The notes: a model not told the origin generated them from the letters alone. Counted from the first letter of the stretch, positions 19,294 to 30,255 are shown. The stretch is DNA of 64,000 nt from Acinetobacter sp. NIPH 298 (GCF_000369505.1 NZ_KB850053.1:1-64000), one strand, 5' to 3'. Program-made: numbers and translations.

Positions 19294-21420
19294 ATGAATA
19301 CGATTTTACTTATTCCCACAGGTGAAGGTGTTGGTTTAACCTCTGCTTGTTTAGGCATGATTTACGCACTGGACTGTAAAGGGATCAATGCGGGTTTCTT
19401 AAAACCATTTTCTCAAATCGCAGATGTAACCGTTGATCGCACCACAACTTTATATCGTCATTTATTCCAGCATCATGCTGTAGAGCCGATAACCTATGAT
19501 CGTTTAACCCAACTCATCGCACTCGGTGAAACAGATGAGTTGTTGGAAGAAGCCGTTGCACTGCATCGCCAAATTGCGGCTGATCATGATGTGATTATTG
19601 TGGAAGGTCTTGTGCCAAATGGACAAGATCACTTCGCCATCGAAGTCAATGCCGCATTAGCACAAGCATTTGATGCTCAAGTGGTGTTGGTCAGTACCGC
19701 AGATTTAGCTGATCCGCGCAAAACGGCAGAACGAATAGATGCTCACTTACGTCAATTCGGCGGCGCAGCATCGACACGAACAACGGGCGTATTATTTATG
19801 CGTACCAAAGGACTGCCTGAAAGCACAGCAGCAATCCCAGTGACCCTTGATCCAAGTTTACGCTTAGATCAAAAAATAGCTGATTTTTCCTTAGAATTAC
19901 AACACTACAATCGTTTTATCGGCACAGAAGCATTGCCGATTATCGGCTTAGTTCCTTTTAGCAATATACTCAGCGTGCCACGAAGTTTAGACATTGCTGA
20001 AATCGTCAACGGCACATGGTTACATCAAGGTGACGCCAAACATCGCCGCATACTGCATACCAGTTTAATTGCGTCCAACATTGAATCTGAATTACACAAA
20101 TTTGTAGCAGGCGAGCTTATTATTAGTGCGTCGCAACGTACCGATACTTTGCTTGCTGCAAGCCTTGCTAGTAGTAACGGCACACCATTGGCGGGTTTAG
20201 TGCTCACCGAAAAATCCCCACCCTCCGAAAATGTATTAGAATTCTGTCAAAGTGCGATTAAACAAGGTTTACCTGTTTTACATACCCCACTTACGACATT
20301 AGAGGCACTGAAAAAGCTCAGCCGTTTTGGTAATGAAATTCCGATTGATGATACCGAACGAGCGGAACAAGTCACCCGATTTGTTTCCAGTCATATTGAT
20401 AGCCAATGGCTTGATCAACATACGCAACATAATTTGCATCCACGCTTATCTCCTTCCGCCTTCCGTTATGAATTAGTGCAAAAATCCATTGCAGCCAAAA
20501 AACGTATTGTTTTACCTGAAGGTGATGAACCTCGTACTGTCCAAGCGGCTGCCATTTGTCAGGCACGTGGTATTGCACAGTGTGTGTTATTGGCCAAACC
20601 AGAGTCGGTGGCAGAAGTTGCGAAAGCCCGCGGAATTCAACTTCCTGAAGATTTACAGATCATCGATCCTGATAGCATTCGAGAGCAATATATCGAACCA
20701 ATGGTCGAGTTACGTAAAGGAAAATTGGATGCACTCCAAGCGATTGCCCAACTCCAAGACACAGTTGTACTCGGCACGATGATGTTGGCATTGGATGAAG
20801 TGGATGGTTTGGTTTCAGGTGCGATTCATACCACGGCGAATACGGTTCGCCCTGCATTTCAGTTAATCAAAGCTGCACCGAACTATTCACTGGTATCATC
20901 CATCTTCTTTATGCTGTTACCAGATGAAGTCTTTGTTTATGGTGACTGTGCGATCAATCCCGACCCAACGGCAGAACAACTGGCTGAAATTGCGATTCAA
21001 TCCGCAGACTCTGCCAAAGCGTTTGGGATTGATCCAAGAATTGCCATGATTAGCTATTCAACAGGAACCTCTGGCACTGGCGCTGATGTAGACAAAGTTC
21101 GTCAAGCCACCGAAATAGCGCAACAACGTCGACCAGACTTACTGATTGATGGACCTCTACAATATGATGCCGCTTCAGTTGAAAGTGTGGGCCGTCAAAA
21201 AGCGCCTGATTCACAAGTGGCTGGGCGTGCCAATGTGTTTATTTTCCCTGATTTAAATACGGGCAACACTACCTATAAAGCGGTGCAACGTGCTGCCAAT
21301 GTGGTCAGTGTCGGCCCGATGCTGCAAGGCTTGAATAAACCAGTCAATGACTTATCTCGTGGTGCATTAGTTGATGATATTGTGTTTACCATTGCGTTAA
21401 CGGCGATTCAAGCGGAATAA
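19294..21420 (+). CDS. pta: Phosphate acetyltransferase, long form
   Basis: A 708-residue enzyme that converts acetyl-CoA and phosphate to acetyl phosphate. The N-terminal third has a BioD-like P-loop fold (LLIPTGEGVGLTS at residues 4-16), the middle is a DRTGG-type domain, and the C-terminal 330 residues are the catalytic PTA domain with VLPEGDEPRT, SYSTGTSGTG and FIFPDLNTGN. This is the long, three-domain version typical of gammaproteobacteria. A terminator follows. Confidence 0.96.
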   Translation: MNTILLIPTGEGVGLTSACLGMIYALDCKGINAGFLKPFSQIADVTVDRTTTLYRHLFQHHAVEPITYDRLTQLIALGETDELLEEAVALHRQIAADHDVIIVEGLVPNGQDHFAIEVNAALAQAFDAQVVLVSTADLADPRKTAERIDAHLRQFGGAASTRTTGVLFMRTKGLPESTAAIPVTLDPSLRLDQKIADFSLELQHYNRFIGTEALPIIGLVPFSNILSVPRSLDIAEIVNGTWLHQGDAKHRRILHTSLIASNIESELHKFVAGELIISASQRTDTLLAASLASSNGTPLAGLVLTEKSPPSENVLEFCQSAIKQGLPVLHTPLTTLEALKKLSRFGNEIPIDDTERAEQVTRFVSSHIDSQWLDQHTQHNLHPRLSPSAFRYELVQKSIAAKKRIVLPEGDEPRTVQAAAICQARGIAQCVLLAKPESVAEVAKARGIQLPEDLQIIDPDSIREQYIEPMVELRKGKLDALQAIAQLQDTVVLGTMMLALDEVDGLVSGAIHTTANTVRPAFQLIKAAPNYSLVSSIFFMLLPDEVFVYGDCAINPDPTAEQLAEIAIQSADSAKAFGIDPRIAMISYSTGTSGTGADVDKVRQATEIAQQRRPDLLIDGPLQYDAASVESVGRQKAPDSQVAGRANVFIFPDLNTGNTTYKAVQRAANVVSVGPMLQGLNKPVNDLSRGALVDDIVFTIALTAIQAE

Positions 21421-21450
21421 CATCACCAAACCCAAATTACCGCTTTGATT

Positions 21451-21487
21451 AAAACAGCTATTTATCTCAATAAATAGCTGTTTTAAT
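21451..21487. terminator. Bidirectional terminator after pta
   Basis: AAAACAGCTATTTAT pairs with ATAAATAGCTGTTTT around a 4-base loop, between convergent genes. Confidence 0.9.
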
Positions 21488-22096
21488 TTAGATAAACCGT
21501 GCCAACCAAACCGTATGCCCTGCACACTCAGGATCTTCCGCCACCATATTGATCACTTCAAATCCATATCTTTCCAATAAAGTACGATATTCATCAGCGG
21601 CTAAACTGGCATGGTATAACGGCTCACCAAACATCTCGCCGATTGCCTCACCATGTGCAGATCCACTGGTAAACATTAGAACTGTTCCGGTTCTGGCATG
21701 ATGCGCAAAAGATGCAAACATGTTTCTTTGATCATCGTGCGTGAGATGAAAAAAACTATCCCAAGCCAAAATCCCCTGAAATTTCTGATCAACGTTAAAA
21801 TGACGAAAATCTTGCTGTATCCATCTCTGCTCAGGAAAACTTGATTGCGCCATTTCAATCATTGCATCTGAGGCATCTACCCCTGTGATCTGATGCCCAT
21901 GTTCAATCAAGTATGCCGCGATGGGTTTGGCAGAGCCGCAACCCAAATCCAAAAGATGAGAATTGACTGGAATCAAAGCAAGAAATTGATCTAACCATGT
22001 TTTTTCATATAAATGGTTGCCTCGACGCTCGGTCCACGCACGACCATGTTTTTTATAAATATCAATAATGTTTTTTGCCAAATCTGCTTGCATCAC
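21488..22096 (-). CDS. Class I SAM-dependent methyltransferase
   Basis: A 202-residue cytoplasmic protein with AdoMet motif I LLDLGCGSAKP (about residues 45-55) and motif II GVDASDAMIEMA. It resembles small-molecule methyltransferases of the UbiE/Methyltransf_25 type; the substrate is unknown. It lies 21 bases downstream of an EamA-type transporter gene on the same strand, so the two are probably co-transcribed and under the divergent AraC regulator. Confidence 0.75.
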   Translation of the reverse strand: MMQADLAKNIIDIYKKHGRAWTERRGNHLYEKTWLDQFLALIPVNSHLLDLGCGSAKPIAAYLIEHGHQITGVDASDAMIEMAQSSFPEQRWIQQDFRHFNVDQKFQGILAWDSFFHLTHDDQRNMFASFAHHARTGTVLMFTSGSAHGEAIGEMFGEPLYHASLAADEYRTLLERYGFEVINMVAEDPECAGHTVWLARFI

Positions 22097-22117
22097 TACA
22101 CTCCTGTTCAGTCTGGG

Positions 22118-23023
22118 CTAAGCCTGTTTTGACCGGGTCAGCACGCTTGCCTGTGGGCTTTTAATAAAGAAAATCGCATTGCCACCTAGAATCAAAATCA
22201 CACCTATCATGGCATTGATATGCCATTGATAACCTTCCCATATCGTGGATATGACCAAAGCCACCAAAGGAAATAGCAATGTACTATATGCTGCCTTTCC
22301 TGCACCAATACGCCCAATCAAATAAAAGTAAGCCGTAAATCCAATCACAGAACCAAATACGGCCAAATAGAGTAAAGCTGTGATTGCACTCCATTGCATA
22401 CTTGGAAAGAAGTTATCTTGCTTAAAGCCTGAAATCAATGCCATCAACAGCGCACCATAGAGCATGCCATAAGCATTGGTGGTGAAGATATCCAAACCTT
22501 GCTTTTGATGCCGAGTACTGATCATATTCCCCAGCGAAAAACCATAAGTGCCCAACACACACAACGCAATCCCCATCAGGGTATTACGATTTAAGTCAGC
22601 TCCGATCACATCATGCCAAAATAGAGCAATGATACCGAGTAAGCCTAACAAAGCTGCGGGATAAAAACGTGCTGAGACCTGTTGAGCGAAGAACAGTTTG
22701 GTGTTGATGACATTAAAAATCATCGCCATAGAAAATATAACAGCTTCTAAGCCACTGCTGATATATTGCACTGCATAGTAAAAACAAACGAAGTTCAAGC
22801 CAAAAACACATAAACCTTGTAATAAACAGAACAAGTGATCTGTGCGATTTAGCTTTTGCAGTTTTCTACTCAAGATGACAAAAACAAATAATATCATCGC
22901 AGAAATAAAGAAACGCCAGAACACGGCGACATTGGCAGTGATACCACTTTGTTGCTGTAGACTAATCGCAATCCATGTGGTTCCCCAGATCACCACAACC
23001 GAAGCATATAACAGCGCATTCAT
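22118..23023 (-). CDS. EamA/DMT-family transporter
   Basis: A 301-residue inner-membrane protein with ten hydrophobic helices in two EamA repeats (VIWGTTWIAI near the N-terminus and a second half from about residue 150). Family members export amino acids, purines or other metabolites; the cargo here is unknown. It faces an AraC-type regulator across a 176-base gap, which is a common local-regulation layout. Confidence 0.85.
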   Translation of the reverse strand: MNALLYASVVVIWGTTWIAISLQQQSGITANVAVFWRFFISAMILFVFVILSRKLQKLNRTDHLFCLLQGLCVFGLNFVCFYYAVQYISSGLEAVIFSMAMIFNVINTKLFFAQQVSARFYPAALLGLLGIIALFWHDVIGADLNRNTLMGIALCVLGTYGFSLGNMISTRHQKQGLDIFTTNAYGMLYGALLMALISGFKQDNFFPSMQWSAITALLYLAVFGSVIGFTAYFYLIGRIGAGKAAYSTLLFPLVALVISTIWEGYQWHINAMIGVILILGGNAIFFIKSPQASVLTRSKQA

Positions 23024-23199
23024 ATTTTATAAACCAAAAATCATTTACACTATTTTGCTTGGTCTTAGATCACGATAGCTTGCATCATCTTGCGCTCACT
23101 ATCACCAACTTGCGGTTTTCTATTTCTTCTCTTGCATCGATAACAATTATGTATTAAAAATCGCTACACTAGTCACATATCTCAAGCTTTGAGTAGAAG

Positions 23200-24066
23200 A
23201 TGAAATATCAGATTCTAGATCAATTACAACAATATAAAGCGCAATTACTCGACTCGGTAGAACTGGGTTCGGGTATGCAATTGGCGATGTGGCAAAACAA
23301 CCAAGATCGTGTCAATGTCTGTAGTAACCACCATACTTTAAGTATGTATATTCAAGGTGGCTATCAGAGTTATCAGAAGACCGCTCAAGGTTGGCACAAT
23401 GGCGGCGGGCCAGATCGTATGTGTCTCATGCCACAAGATTTTGACTCAACATGGGATCTGCGTGATTCACTCACATTTGTGCATCTTTATTATACTCAAC
23501 AGCATTTACAACGCGTGGCTGAACAAGTCTGGGATCGTGAGCCGAGTCAAATCACGCTCAACCCACAAGTGTTTGTATCTGACCCACACATCTCGATGAT
23601 TTACCGACACTTCCTACTTAACGGGGCATGGGGTAATCACGAGAATCATTTACAAATGAGCACCGCGACTACGCTATTGCTTAATCACCTCATTAAAAAT
23701 TATAGCCACACACAATGGCAAGTACCTGTCGTAAAAGGAGGTTTATCACCATATGTGCTAAGGCAACTTTTAGAATGGATCGATCAGCATTTGTATCTCA
23801 GCCTCACACTGTCTGATTTGGCGCAACAAACGCAACTCAGTGAATATCATTTTGCACATATGTTTAAACAATCCATGCAGATGCCACCGCATCAATATGT
23901 AATGCAACGTCGCCTAGAACTGGCGCATCAAGCCCTACAGACCACCCGCTTAAATCTCACCGAAATTTCTGCGCAATATGGCTTTAGTTCAAGTAGTCAT
24001 TTTAGTAATCGCTTTAAGAGATATTTCGGCTACTCCCCCTCTCAAATGAGAATCAAGTCAGGTTAA
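23200..24066 (+). CDS. AraC-family transcriptional regulator
   Basis: A 288-residue protein: an N-terminal sensing domain (to about 180) and a C-terminal double helix-turn-helix domain (about 190-287). The C-terminal half shows the family signature ISAQYGFSSSSHFSNRFKRYFGYSPSQMR in pieces: LSEYHFAHMFK in the first HTH and FSSSSHFSNRFKRYFG in the second. It is probably the regulator of the divergent EamA transporter and methyltransferase genes; the ligand is unknown. Confidence 0.88.
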   Translation: MKYQILDQLQQYKAQLLDSVELGSGMQLAMWQNNQDRVNVCSNHHTLSMYIQGGYQSYQKTAQGWHNGGGPDRMCLMPQDFDSTWDLRDSLTFVHLYYTQQHLQRVAEQVWDREPSQITLNPQVFVSDPHISMIYRHFLLNGAWGNHENHLQMSTATTLLLNHLIKNYSHTQWQVPVVKGGLSPYVLRQLLEWIDQHLYLSLTLSDLAQQTQLSEYHFAHMFKQSMQMPPHQYVMQRRLELAHQALQTTRLNLTEISAQYGFSSSSHFSNRFKRYFGYSPSQMRIKSG

Positions 24067-24269
24067 TTTATTTTACCAATAAACCACTTTTAGGCGAATT
24101 TAGCCACTTTGTGTTTCTTGCTTAGACAGGTAAGTAAAAAAATTATCAAAAAGTCGAATATTCAGCCCCTTCGACCTTTAGTCAAATACATGCTAAAACT
24201 CCCACAATGCAGACTTTTTGTCATATAATTTAGCCCGCCAGCTAATCGCCCGCTCAAGAGAATTTTGAT

Positions 24270-25796
24270 ATGACAACGATCATCAAACAAGATGACTTGA
24301 TTACATCAATCAAGGATGCCCTGCAGTTTATTTCTTACTATCACCCACAAGACTTCATCCAAGCGATGAGCCGTGCTTATGATCGTGAAGAAAACCAAGC
24401 TGCAAAAGATGCAATTGCCCAGATCCTCATCAACTCACGTATGTGTGCTGAAGGCCATCGACCAATCTGTCAAGATACAGGGATTGTCAATGTTTTCCTT
24501 GAAGTGGGTTTAGACGTTAAATTTGATTTAAGCATGAGCTTAGATGATGCAATCAACGAAGGTGTTCGCCAAGGTTACTTAGAGAACTCAAACGTCCTCC
24601 GTGCTTCTGTTTTGGCTGATCCAGCTTTTGGTCGTAAGAATACTAAAGACAACACCCCTGCCGTGATCCACTATAAACTCGTACCAGGTAACAAAGTTGA
24701 TATTACCGTTGCTGCGAAAGGTGGCGGTTCAGAAAACAAATCAAAACTTGCCATGCTCAACCCATCTGATTCCATCGTAGATTGGGTCCTTAAAACAGTC
24801 CCAACCATGGGTGCAGGCTGGTGTCCACCGGGTATGCTCGGTATCGGTATCGGTGGTACTGCTGAAAAAGCCATGATGCTTGCAAAGGAAGCACTCATGG
24901 AAGAAATCAACATGGACGAATTACTTCGTCGTGGCCCACAAAACAAGATGGAAGAACTCCGTATCGAGATCTTCGAGAAAGTGAATGCACTTGGTATTGG
25001 TGCACAAGGTCTTGGTGGTTTGACCACGGTTCTTGATATTAAAATCAAAGACTATCCATGCCACGCTGCAGGTAAGCCAGTCGGTATGATTCCGAACTGT
25101 GCGGCAACACGTCACGCGCACTTCCAACTTGATGGTACTGGTGTTGCACATATCCAAGCACCGAAACTTGAAGACTATCCTGCTGTCACTTGGGATTCTT
25201 CAAAATCAACACGTGTAAATCTGGATACCATTACCCAAGAAGAGATGAATGCTTGGAAGCCGGGCGATACTTTATTGTTAAACGGTACGATCTATACGGG
25301 TCGTGATGCGGCACACAAGCGCATGGTTGACATGTTGAACAATGGTGAAGAACTGCCTGTTGATTTAAAAGGTAAGTTTATTTACTACGTGGGTCCAGTC
25401 GATCCAGTGGGTGATGAAGTGGTTGGTCCTGCTGGCCCGACAACTGCAACCCGTATGGACAAGTTTACCCGTCAAGTGTTAGAAGCAACGGGCTTATTCG
25501 GTATGATCGGAAAAGCGGACCGTGGTCCGGCTGCGATTGAAGCGATCAAAGACAATCAAGCAACTTACTTGATGGCCGTTGGTGGTGCAGCATATCTCGT
25601 ATCGAAAGCAGTACGCGAAGCTGAAGTGGTTGCATTTGCTGACTTAGGTATGGAAGCAATCTACAAGTTTGTGGTTGAAGATATGCCTGTTTCTGTCGCG
25701 GTTGATGTAAATGGCACGTCGATCCATGCGACTGCACCAAAAATCTGGCAAGCAAAAATTGGAAAAATTCCAGTGGTTGATGCTGCACAGGCTTAA
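24270..25796 (+). CDS. Class I (iron-sulfur) fumarate hydratase
   Basis: A 508-residue enzyme of the FumA/FumB type, which hydrates fumarate to malate with a labile 4Fe-4S cluster. Likely cluster ligands are the cysteines in RPICQDTG, AGWCPPG and PNCAATRH. The N-terminal alpha domain and C-terminal beta domain (VGPVDPVGDEVVGPAGPTTATR) are fused in one chain, as in E. coli FumA. It stands alone with its own terminator. Confidence 0.93.
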   Translation: MTTIIKQDDLITSIKDALQFISYYHPQDFIQAMSRAYDREENQAAKDAIAQILINSRMCAEGHRPICQDTGIVNVFLEVGLDVKFDLSMSLDDAINEGVRQGYLENSNVLRASVLADPAFGRKNTKDNTPAVIHYKLVPGNKVDITVAAKGGGSENKSKLAMLNPSDSIVDWVLKTVPTMGAGWCPPGMLGIGIGGTAEKAMMLAKEALMEEINMDELLRRGPQNKMEELRIEIFEKVNALGIGAQGLGGLTTVLDIKIKDYPCHAAGKPVGMIPNCAATRHAHFQLDGTGVAHIQAPKLEDYPAVTWDSSKSTRVNLDTITQEEMNAWKPGDTLLLNGTIYTGRDAAHKRMVDMLNNGEELPVDLKGKFIYYVGPVDPVGDEVVGPAGPTTATRMDKFTRQVLEATGLFGMIGKADRGPAAIEAIKDNQATYLMAVGGAAYLVSKAVREAEVVAFADLGMEAIYKFVVEDMPVSVAVDVNGTSIHATAPKIWQAKIGKIPVVDAAQA

Positions 25797-25836
25797 GCCC
25801 CGTGTATAACCACTAAGTATAAGTGGCATTCACTTT

Positions 25837-25870
25837 AAAGGCATTGAGGTCATCCTCAATGCCTTTTTTA
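25837..25870 (+). terminator. Fumarase gene terminator
   Basis: AAAGGCATTGAGG pairs with CCTCAATGCCTTT, followed by T-run. Confidence 0.9.
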
Positions 25871-25945
25871 ATGTTTGATATTTGAAAATACGACAAAAAC
25901 TCCATTACACTGCTTAAACATCAAAAAAGGAGAACTCTCAATATT

Positions 25946-27202
25946 ATGCTTTATCAAAGATTTTTACTTTTATCTTCACTTGCTATTTGCTCTAGCAGCT
26001 ATGCTCATACTGAACCTGACTTACAGCAACAAATAAACAGCCTAAAACAACAACTTGCTGCACTCGAAACCAAACTACACCAACAACAAGCCAAAGCATC
26101 AGATGAGAAAATAGAGACCACCCACACTGAGGCTAAAAAAAGTAAAGTCGAGGTCGGAGGAGCAGTTCGTGCAAATTTAGGCATCAACTCATACGAAAAA
26201 GGCAATAAAGACCGTCATGGCGATTTTGACTTCGATATGATCGCACTCAAATTTAATGGCAATGTCGATGACATTCTACTCGGTGCAGAACTGCGCTTTT
26301 ATGACTACATGACAACCGTCAAATATGCTTGGCTAGGTTATGAGTTCATGCCTAATTGGGAAATTAAAGCTGGGATCACGCCTGTCCGCTTTGGTAATCA
26401 ACCCTATAATTCTCATAGCTACTATTTCAGTCCAAACTATTATATTGGTTTAGAAGATGACTTTGACCTTGGGATCCTCGTTTCACGCCAAATGAAAGAT
26501 AATTGGCGACTCGATTTAGGTTTCTATAAAAATGATGAATTAGGGGGCGTTGATGGGTATGTCGATGATCGTAGTAAACGCTACTCATATGATGTTGTTG
26601 GCGTACGAGCTAACGATGAAGATATTTATGCCGAACCAACGCAAAAAATTGGTGAATACAATACGCTTTCAGGTCGCGTAGGTTATCAATTTGATCTCGG
26701 TGGGATCTCCAGTGAAATCGGAACATCTGCACTTTATGGTGGACTGCATGACAACCAAAAACGCGTCGGAAACTACCATGCATGGGCAGTTCATCTCAAT
26801 AGTAATTATCAACGCTGGAACGTTCAATTACAGCACAGCCAATATGACTACAATGTCAACAACAATGCGGAACGTATGATTGTTGGCGCATATGGCTTCT
26901 ATGACTCCATTGCAGCACAAGCCAAATCCTTAAGTGCCAATGTTGCCTATACGCTGCCCGTTTCTTTGGGTCCGATTTCACAACTGCAATTTTATAATGA
27001 TTACGGCATGATTTATGACAAATCTGATAATAGCCGTGACACCTTTATGAACACTACTGGTGTTGCTGTTTCTGCAGGGAATTTCTTTAGTTACGTTGAT
27101 TTTGTCAATGCAAAAAATCAACCTTTTATTGGGGGAAGTGTTGCAGGCGATAGCTCTAAAACGGAACAACGCTTTAATATTAATCTAGGTTATTATTTCT
27201 AA
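25946..27202 (+). CDS. Outer-membrane porin-like protein
   Basis: A 418-residue secreted protein: signal peptide ending near SSYA, then a short coiled coil at about residues 25-50 (LQQQINSLKQQLAALETKL), then an antiparallel beta-barrel with alternating aromatic residues and a C-terminal LGYYF, the usual barrel-assembly end. The layout matches trimeric porins with an N-terminal coiled coil (phosphate- or carbohydrate-selective types). The substrate is not clear from sequence. Confidence 0.75.
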   Translation: MLYQRFLLLSSLAICSSSYAHTEPDLQQQINSLKQQLAALETKLHQQQAKASDEKIETTHTEAKKSKVEVGGAVRANLGINSYEKGNKDRHGDFDFDMIALKFNGNVDDILLGAELRFYDYMTTVKYAWLGYEFMPNWEIKAGITPVRFGNQPYNSHSYYFSPNYYIGLEDDFDLGILVSRQMKDNWRLDLGFYKNDELGGVDGYVDDRSKRYSYDVVGVRANDEDIYAEPTQKIGEYNTLSGRVGYQFDLGGISSEIGTSALYGGLHDNQKRVGNYHAWAVHLNSNYQRWNVQLQHSQYDYNVNNNAERMIVGAYGFYDSIAAQAKSLSANVAYTLPVSLGPISQLQFYNDYGMIYDKSDNSRDTFMNTTGVAVSAGNFFSYVDFVNAKNQPFIGGSVAGDSSKTEQRFNINLGYYF

Positions 27203-27213
27203 GCCTTAAACTT

Positions 27214-27248
27214 TTGCAGAAGGCACAATCAAATTGTGCTTTCCTGCA
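27214..27248 (+). terminator. Possible terminator after the porin gene
   Basis: An imperfect stem GCAGAAGGCACAAT...ATTGTGCTTTCCTGC lies 11 bases after the stop; there is no clean T-run, so termination efficiency is uncertain. Confidence 0.5.
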
Positions 27249-27266
27249 TAGATGATTATAACCACA

Positions 27267-27983
27267 TTACCAAGTCAAAGGATTCCATAACTTAAATGGT
27301 TTAACCAAATGTACCTCTGATTTTGCATCATATTTTTCAGGTTTAAGCTCTTGAGGCTTAGAACGAATCTTGCCAGATTCATCCTGTGCCACAAAATTAT
27401 AGCTTGATGATTTTAAGCGTGTAAATGCAATTTCTTGACGAGCGACTTTTTCAGGCGTTGGCATAAATGGACCACTCGGCTCACTTCGAGAAATCTTATT
27501 TTCCTCATCATATTTAATGAAATAAGTTTGCTCAGCATCAACGCTAAAATCGATATATTTCGGTTTTTGGAAATGTAATCCAACCAAAGGACGGCTCACG
27601 CTCAATCTGTAAGTGCCTGCGGGTAATTCTAGCCAATAATAATGATTGTGCAACAAACTTGGAATACGATGACCATTGATAAATAAGTTTGCGGCAGCAA
27701 TTTCCTGACGATTCCATCGCGTATCTGGACGATAGAGATAGACCACCGCTGCTTGTTGATTTTGTGGCTTAATTGGTGAGAAATGTTGCCCTAACTTTTG
27801 ATTGACCCAACCACCTACAGAGAAGCCACTGACGTGGTATTGATCAGATAAACTAGGTTCTTTTTCAGTATCAACAGGTGGTAGCGTTGCGGTCAGTGCT
27901 GTTGGATTCTGTTCAACGACCTTATGACTTTGACAGCCAGCCAATACCCCTGCACAACATAATGACAATATTAAATAACGCAT
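27267..27983 (-). CDS. DUF2846-type lipoprotein
   Basis: A 238-residue lipoprotein with lipobox LAGC (Cys17). From about residue 75 it has the DUF2846 layout: VVYLYRPDTRW, FINGHRIPSLLHNHYYWLELPAGTY and a beta-rich segment ending in TYFIKYDEE. The role is unknown; the family occurs as envelope lipoproteins in Proteobacteria. The ATG at 27983 has GAGGG six bases upstream, so it is preferred to the TTG four codons before. Confidence 0.8.
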   Translation of the reverse strand: MRYLILSLCCAGVLAGCQSHKVVEQNPTALTATLPPVDTEKEPSLSDQYHVSGFSVGGWVNQKLGQHFSPIKPQNQQAAVVYLYRPDTRWNRQEIAAANLFINGHRIPSLLHNHYYWLELPAGTYRLSVSRPLVGLHFQKPKYIDFSVDAEQTYFIKYDEENKISRSEPSGPFMPTPEKVARQEIAFTRLKSSSYNFVAQDESGKIRSKPQELKPEKYDAKSEVHLVKPFKLWNPLTW

Positions 27984-28082
27984 GACATCCCTCAAGGCGT
28001 TTTCTTGGATTTATTTTTAACTGCGCAACACTATGCGGTTTTTCCAATTTTTAAGATTAACACCTCAATGCCCAATTGCAAA

Positions 28083-28122
28083 TAAAAAAAGCATGAAAAG
28101 CGAGGCCTTTCATGCTTTTTTA
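28083..28122 (-). terminator. clpX terminator
   Basis: AAAGCATGAAAG pairs with CTTTCATGCTTT, flanked by A and T runs, just after the clpX stop on the minus strand. Confidence 0.88.
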
Positions 28123-28144
28123 GATAAACGATAGATCTGTGGCG

Positions 28145-29455
28145 TTAAGCCGATTTAGAATCTATCACTTTTAAATCTTTCTTTTCACTGACTTCAGACT
28201 TCGTCACTTGCGGTAAACGCTCTGCTTTAAATGTCGGTTTGGCTGTACCATTAATCACAGCTTCATCAACAATCACAGTACCCACATCTGTACGACTTGG
28301 CAAATCATACATGGTTTCGAGCAGTACATTTTCTAAAATAGAACGTAGACCACGCGCGCCTGTATTACGCTCAAGTGCTTTTTTCGCCACAGCGCGTAAT
28401 GCAGATTCATCAAAGACTAAGTCTACATCTTCCATCGTGAACAAATGTTGGTATTGACGTGTTAACGCATTTTTAGGTTCTGTCAGAATCTGCATAAGTG
28501 CATCCTCATCCAGTTCCTCTAAAGTTGCGATCACAGGCAAACGACCAATAAACTCAGGAATCAACCCAAACTTCACAAGATCATTTGCTTCCACCTGACG
28601 GAATAATTCTGATACTTTCTTCCGATCATCTTTATTCTTTACATCAGCCGTGAAACCAATACCGCCCTTTTCTTGACGTTGTTGGACGATTTTTTCCAAG
28701 CCTGAAAAAGCACCGCCACAAATAAACAAAATATTGGCAGTATCAATTTGGATAAATTCTTGCTGAGGATGCTTACGACCACCTTGAGGCGGAATAGAAG
28801 CAACAGTCCCTTCAATCATTTTCAGCAATGCTTGTTGTACACCTTCACCCGATACATCACGAGTAATAGACGGATTTTCAGATTTACGCGTAATCTTATC
28901 GATTTCATCAATGTAGATAATACCTTTTTGGGCTTTCTCTACATCATAATCCGCTTTTTGCAATAACTTCTGCACAATGTTTTCTACATCTTCACCGACA
29001 TAGCCAGCTTCGGTGAGTGTCGTCGCATCTGCCATCGCAAAAGGAACATCGAGTAAACGAGCAAGTGTTTGCGCAAGTAAAGTTTTACCCGAACCTGTTG
29101 GTCCGATCAGCAAAATATTACTTTTTGCAATTTCAACTTCTTGATCGGTATGACCAGACTGCCCCACTTTCAAGCGTTTATAATGATTATACACCGCCAC
29201 AGATAAGGTTTTCTTTGCAATATCTTGTCCAATAACATACTGATCTAAGGCAGCACGTATTTCATGTGGCTTAGGCAATGCTTTGCTTGCCCAATCACCA
29301 GCTTCGACCTGTTGACTGGTTTGTACCAAGTCCAAGCAGACATCCACACACTCATTACAAATATATGCGTCCTCACCTGCAATCAGTTTCCCGACTTCAG
29401 ACTGCGTTTTACCGCAAAATGAACAATGTTTTTGTCCTTGAGGATGTTCGGACAT
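28145..29455 (-). CDS. clpX: ATP-dependent Clp protease ATP-binding subunit ClpX
   Basis: A 436-residue AAA+ unfoldase. The N-terminal zinc-binding domain has the C4 pattern CSFC...CNEC at residues about 12-37. Walker A GPTGSGKT, Walker [10 protein letters not shown] and the pore/IGF region needed to dock ClpP are present. It unfolds tagged proteins for ClpP. It lies 30 bases downstream of clpP, in the conserved order tig-clpP-clpX. Confidence 0.97.
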   Translation of the reverse strand: MSEHPQGQKHCSFCGKTQSEVGKLIAGEDAYICNECVDVCLDLVQTSQQVEAGDWASKALPKPHEIRAALDQYVIGQDIAKKTLSVAVYNHYKRLKVGQSGHTDQEVEIAKSNILLIGPTGSGKTLLAQTLARLLDVPFAMADATTLTEAGYVGEDVENIVQKLLQKADYDVEKAQKGIIYIDEIDKITRKSENPSITRDVSGEGVQQALLKMIEGTVASIPPQGGRKHPQQEFIQIDTANILFICGGAFSGLEKIVQQRQEKGGIGFTADVKNKDDRKKVSELFRQVEANDLVKFGLIPEFIGRLPVIATLEELDEDALMQILTEPKNALTRQYQHLFTMEDVDLVFDESALRAVAKKALERNTGARGLRSILENVLLETMYDLPSRTDVGTVIVDEAVINGTAKPTFKAERLPQVTKSEVSEKKDLKVIDSKSA

Positions 29456-29485
29456 ATTTACTCCAATTCTTGAATCTTTAGAAAA

Positions 29486-30091
29486 TTACGGGCGCTTACT
29501 TAATACTTGATCAACTAAACCATATTCTTTAGCGGCTTGTGCCGTCATGAAATTATCACGATCTGTATCACGAGCAACCGTTTCATAGTCTTGACCACTA
29601 TGCTCGGCCATCAAACGATTCAAGCGTTCTTTGATAAAGAGTATCTCACGTGCATGAATCTCAATATCTGAGGCTTGACCACGGAAACCACCTAAAGGTT
29701 GATGAATCATCACACGCGCATTTTCAAGACAGTAACGCTTTCCTTTGGCACCCGCATTTAACAGGAATGCACCCATCGACGCAGCTTGACCCATACAGTA
29801 AGTCACCACATCAGGTTTGATAAACTGCATGGTGTCATAAATCGCCATACCCGCAGTGACAGATCCGCCAGGTGAGTTGATATATAGATGAATATCTTTT
29901 TCAGGATTTTCAGCTTCTAAAAACAACATTTGCGCAACGATTAAGTTGGCCATGTTGTCTTCCACTTCACCCGTCAAGAAAATGACACGCTCGCGTAGGA
30001 GACGTGAAAAAATATCAAATGAGCGCTCACCACGAGATGACTGCTCGACGACTACAGGAACTAAAGCATTATCAATTGTTGGAACATACAT
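29486..30091 (-). CDS. clpP: ATP-dependent Clp protease proteolytic subunit ClpP
   Basis: A 201-residue serine protease with the catalytic triad in its usual settings: Ser in [11 protein letters not shown], His in [10 protein letters not shown] and Asp in RDTDRDNF. It forms the 14-mer that works with ClpX. It is separated from tig by 206 bases with a terminator, so it likely has its own promoter in the 30092-30250 gap. Confidence 0.97.
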   Translation of the reverse strand: MYVPTIDNALVPVVVEQSSRGERSFDIFSRLLRERVIFLTGEVEDNMANLIVAQMLFLEAENPEKDIHLYINSPGGSVTAGMAIYDTMQFIKPDVVTYCMGQAASMGAFLLNAGAKGKRYCLENARVMIHQPLGGFRGQASDIEIHAREILFIKERLNRLMAEHSGQDYETVARDTDRDNFMTAQAAKEYGLVDQVLSKRP

Positions 30092-30255
30092 ACGTTTACT
30101 TATTCCTAAATTATTGTGACACGATCTATGCCAACAATATGAGGGATAATCGATGAAATTGCAAAAGGTTCAATCTGAAATATTCGATTATTTAGACTAA
30201 AATCTGGCAATTTTTTAACAAATTAACACTTTCATAACATAGACAAAGACAGATA

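Noticed and set aside
24671..25048. 125-codon minus-strand ORF inside the fumarase gene
   Set aside because: It mirrors a conserved enzyme frame and is serine/proline-rich in the manner of antisense shadows.
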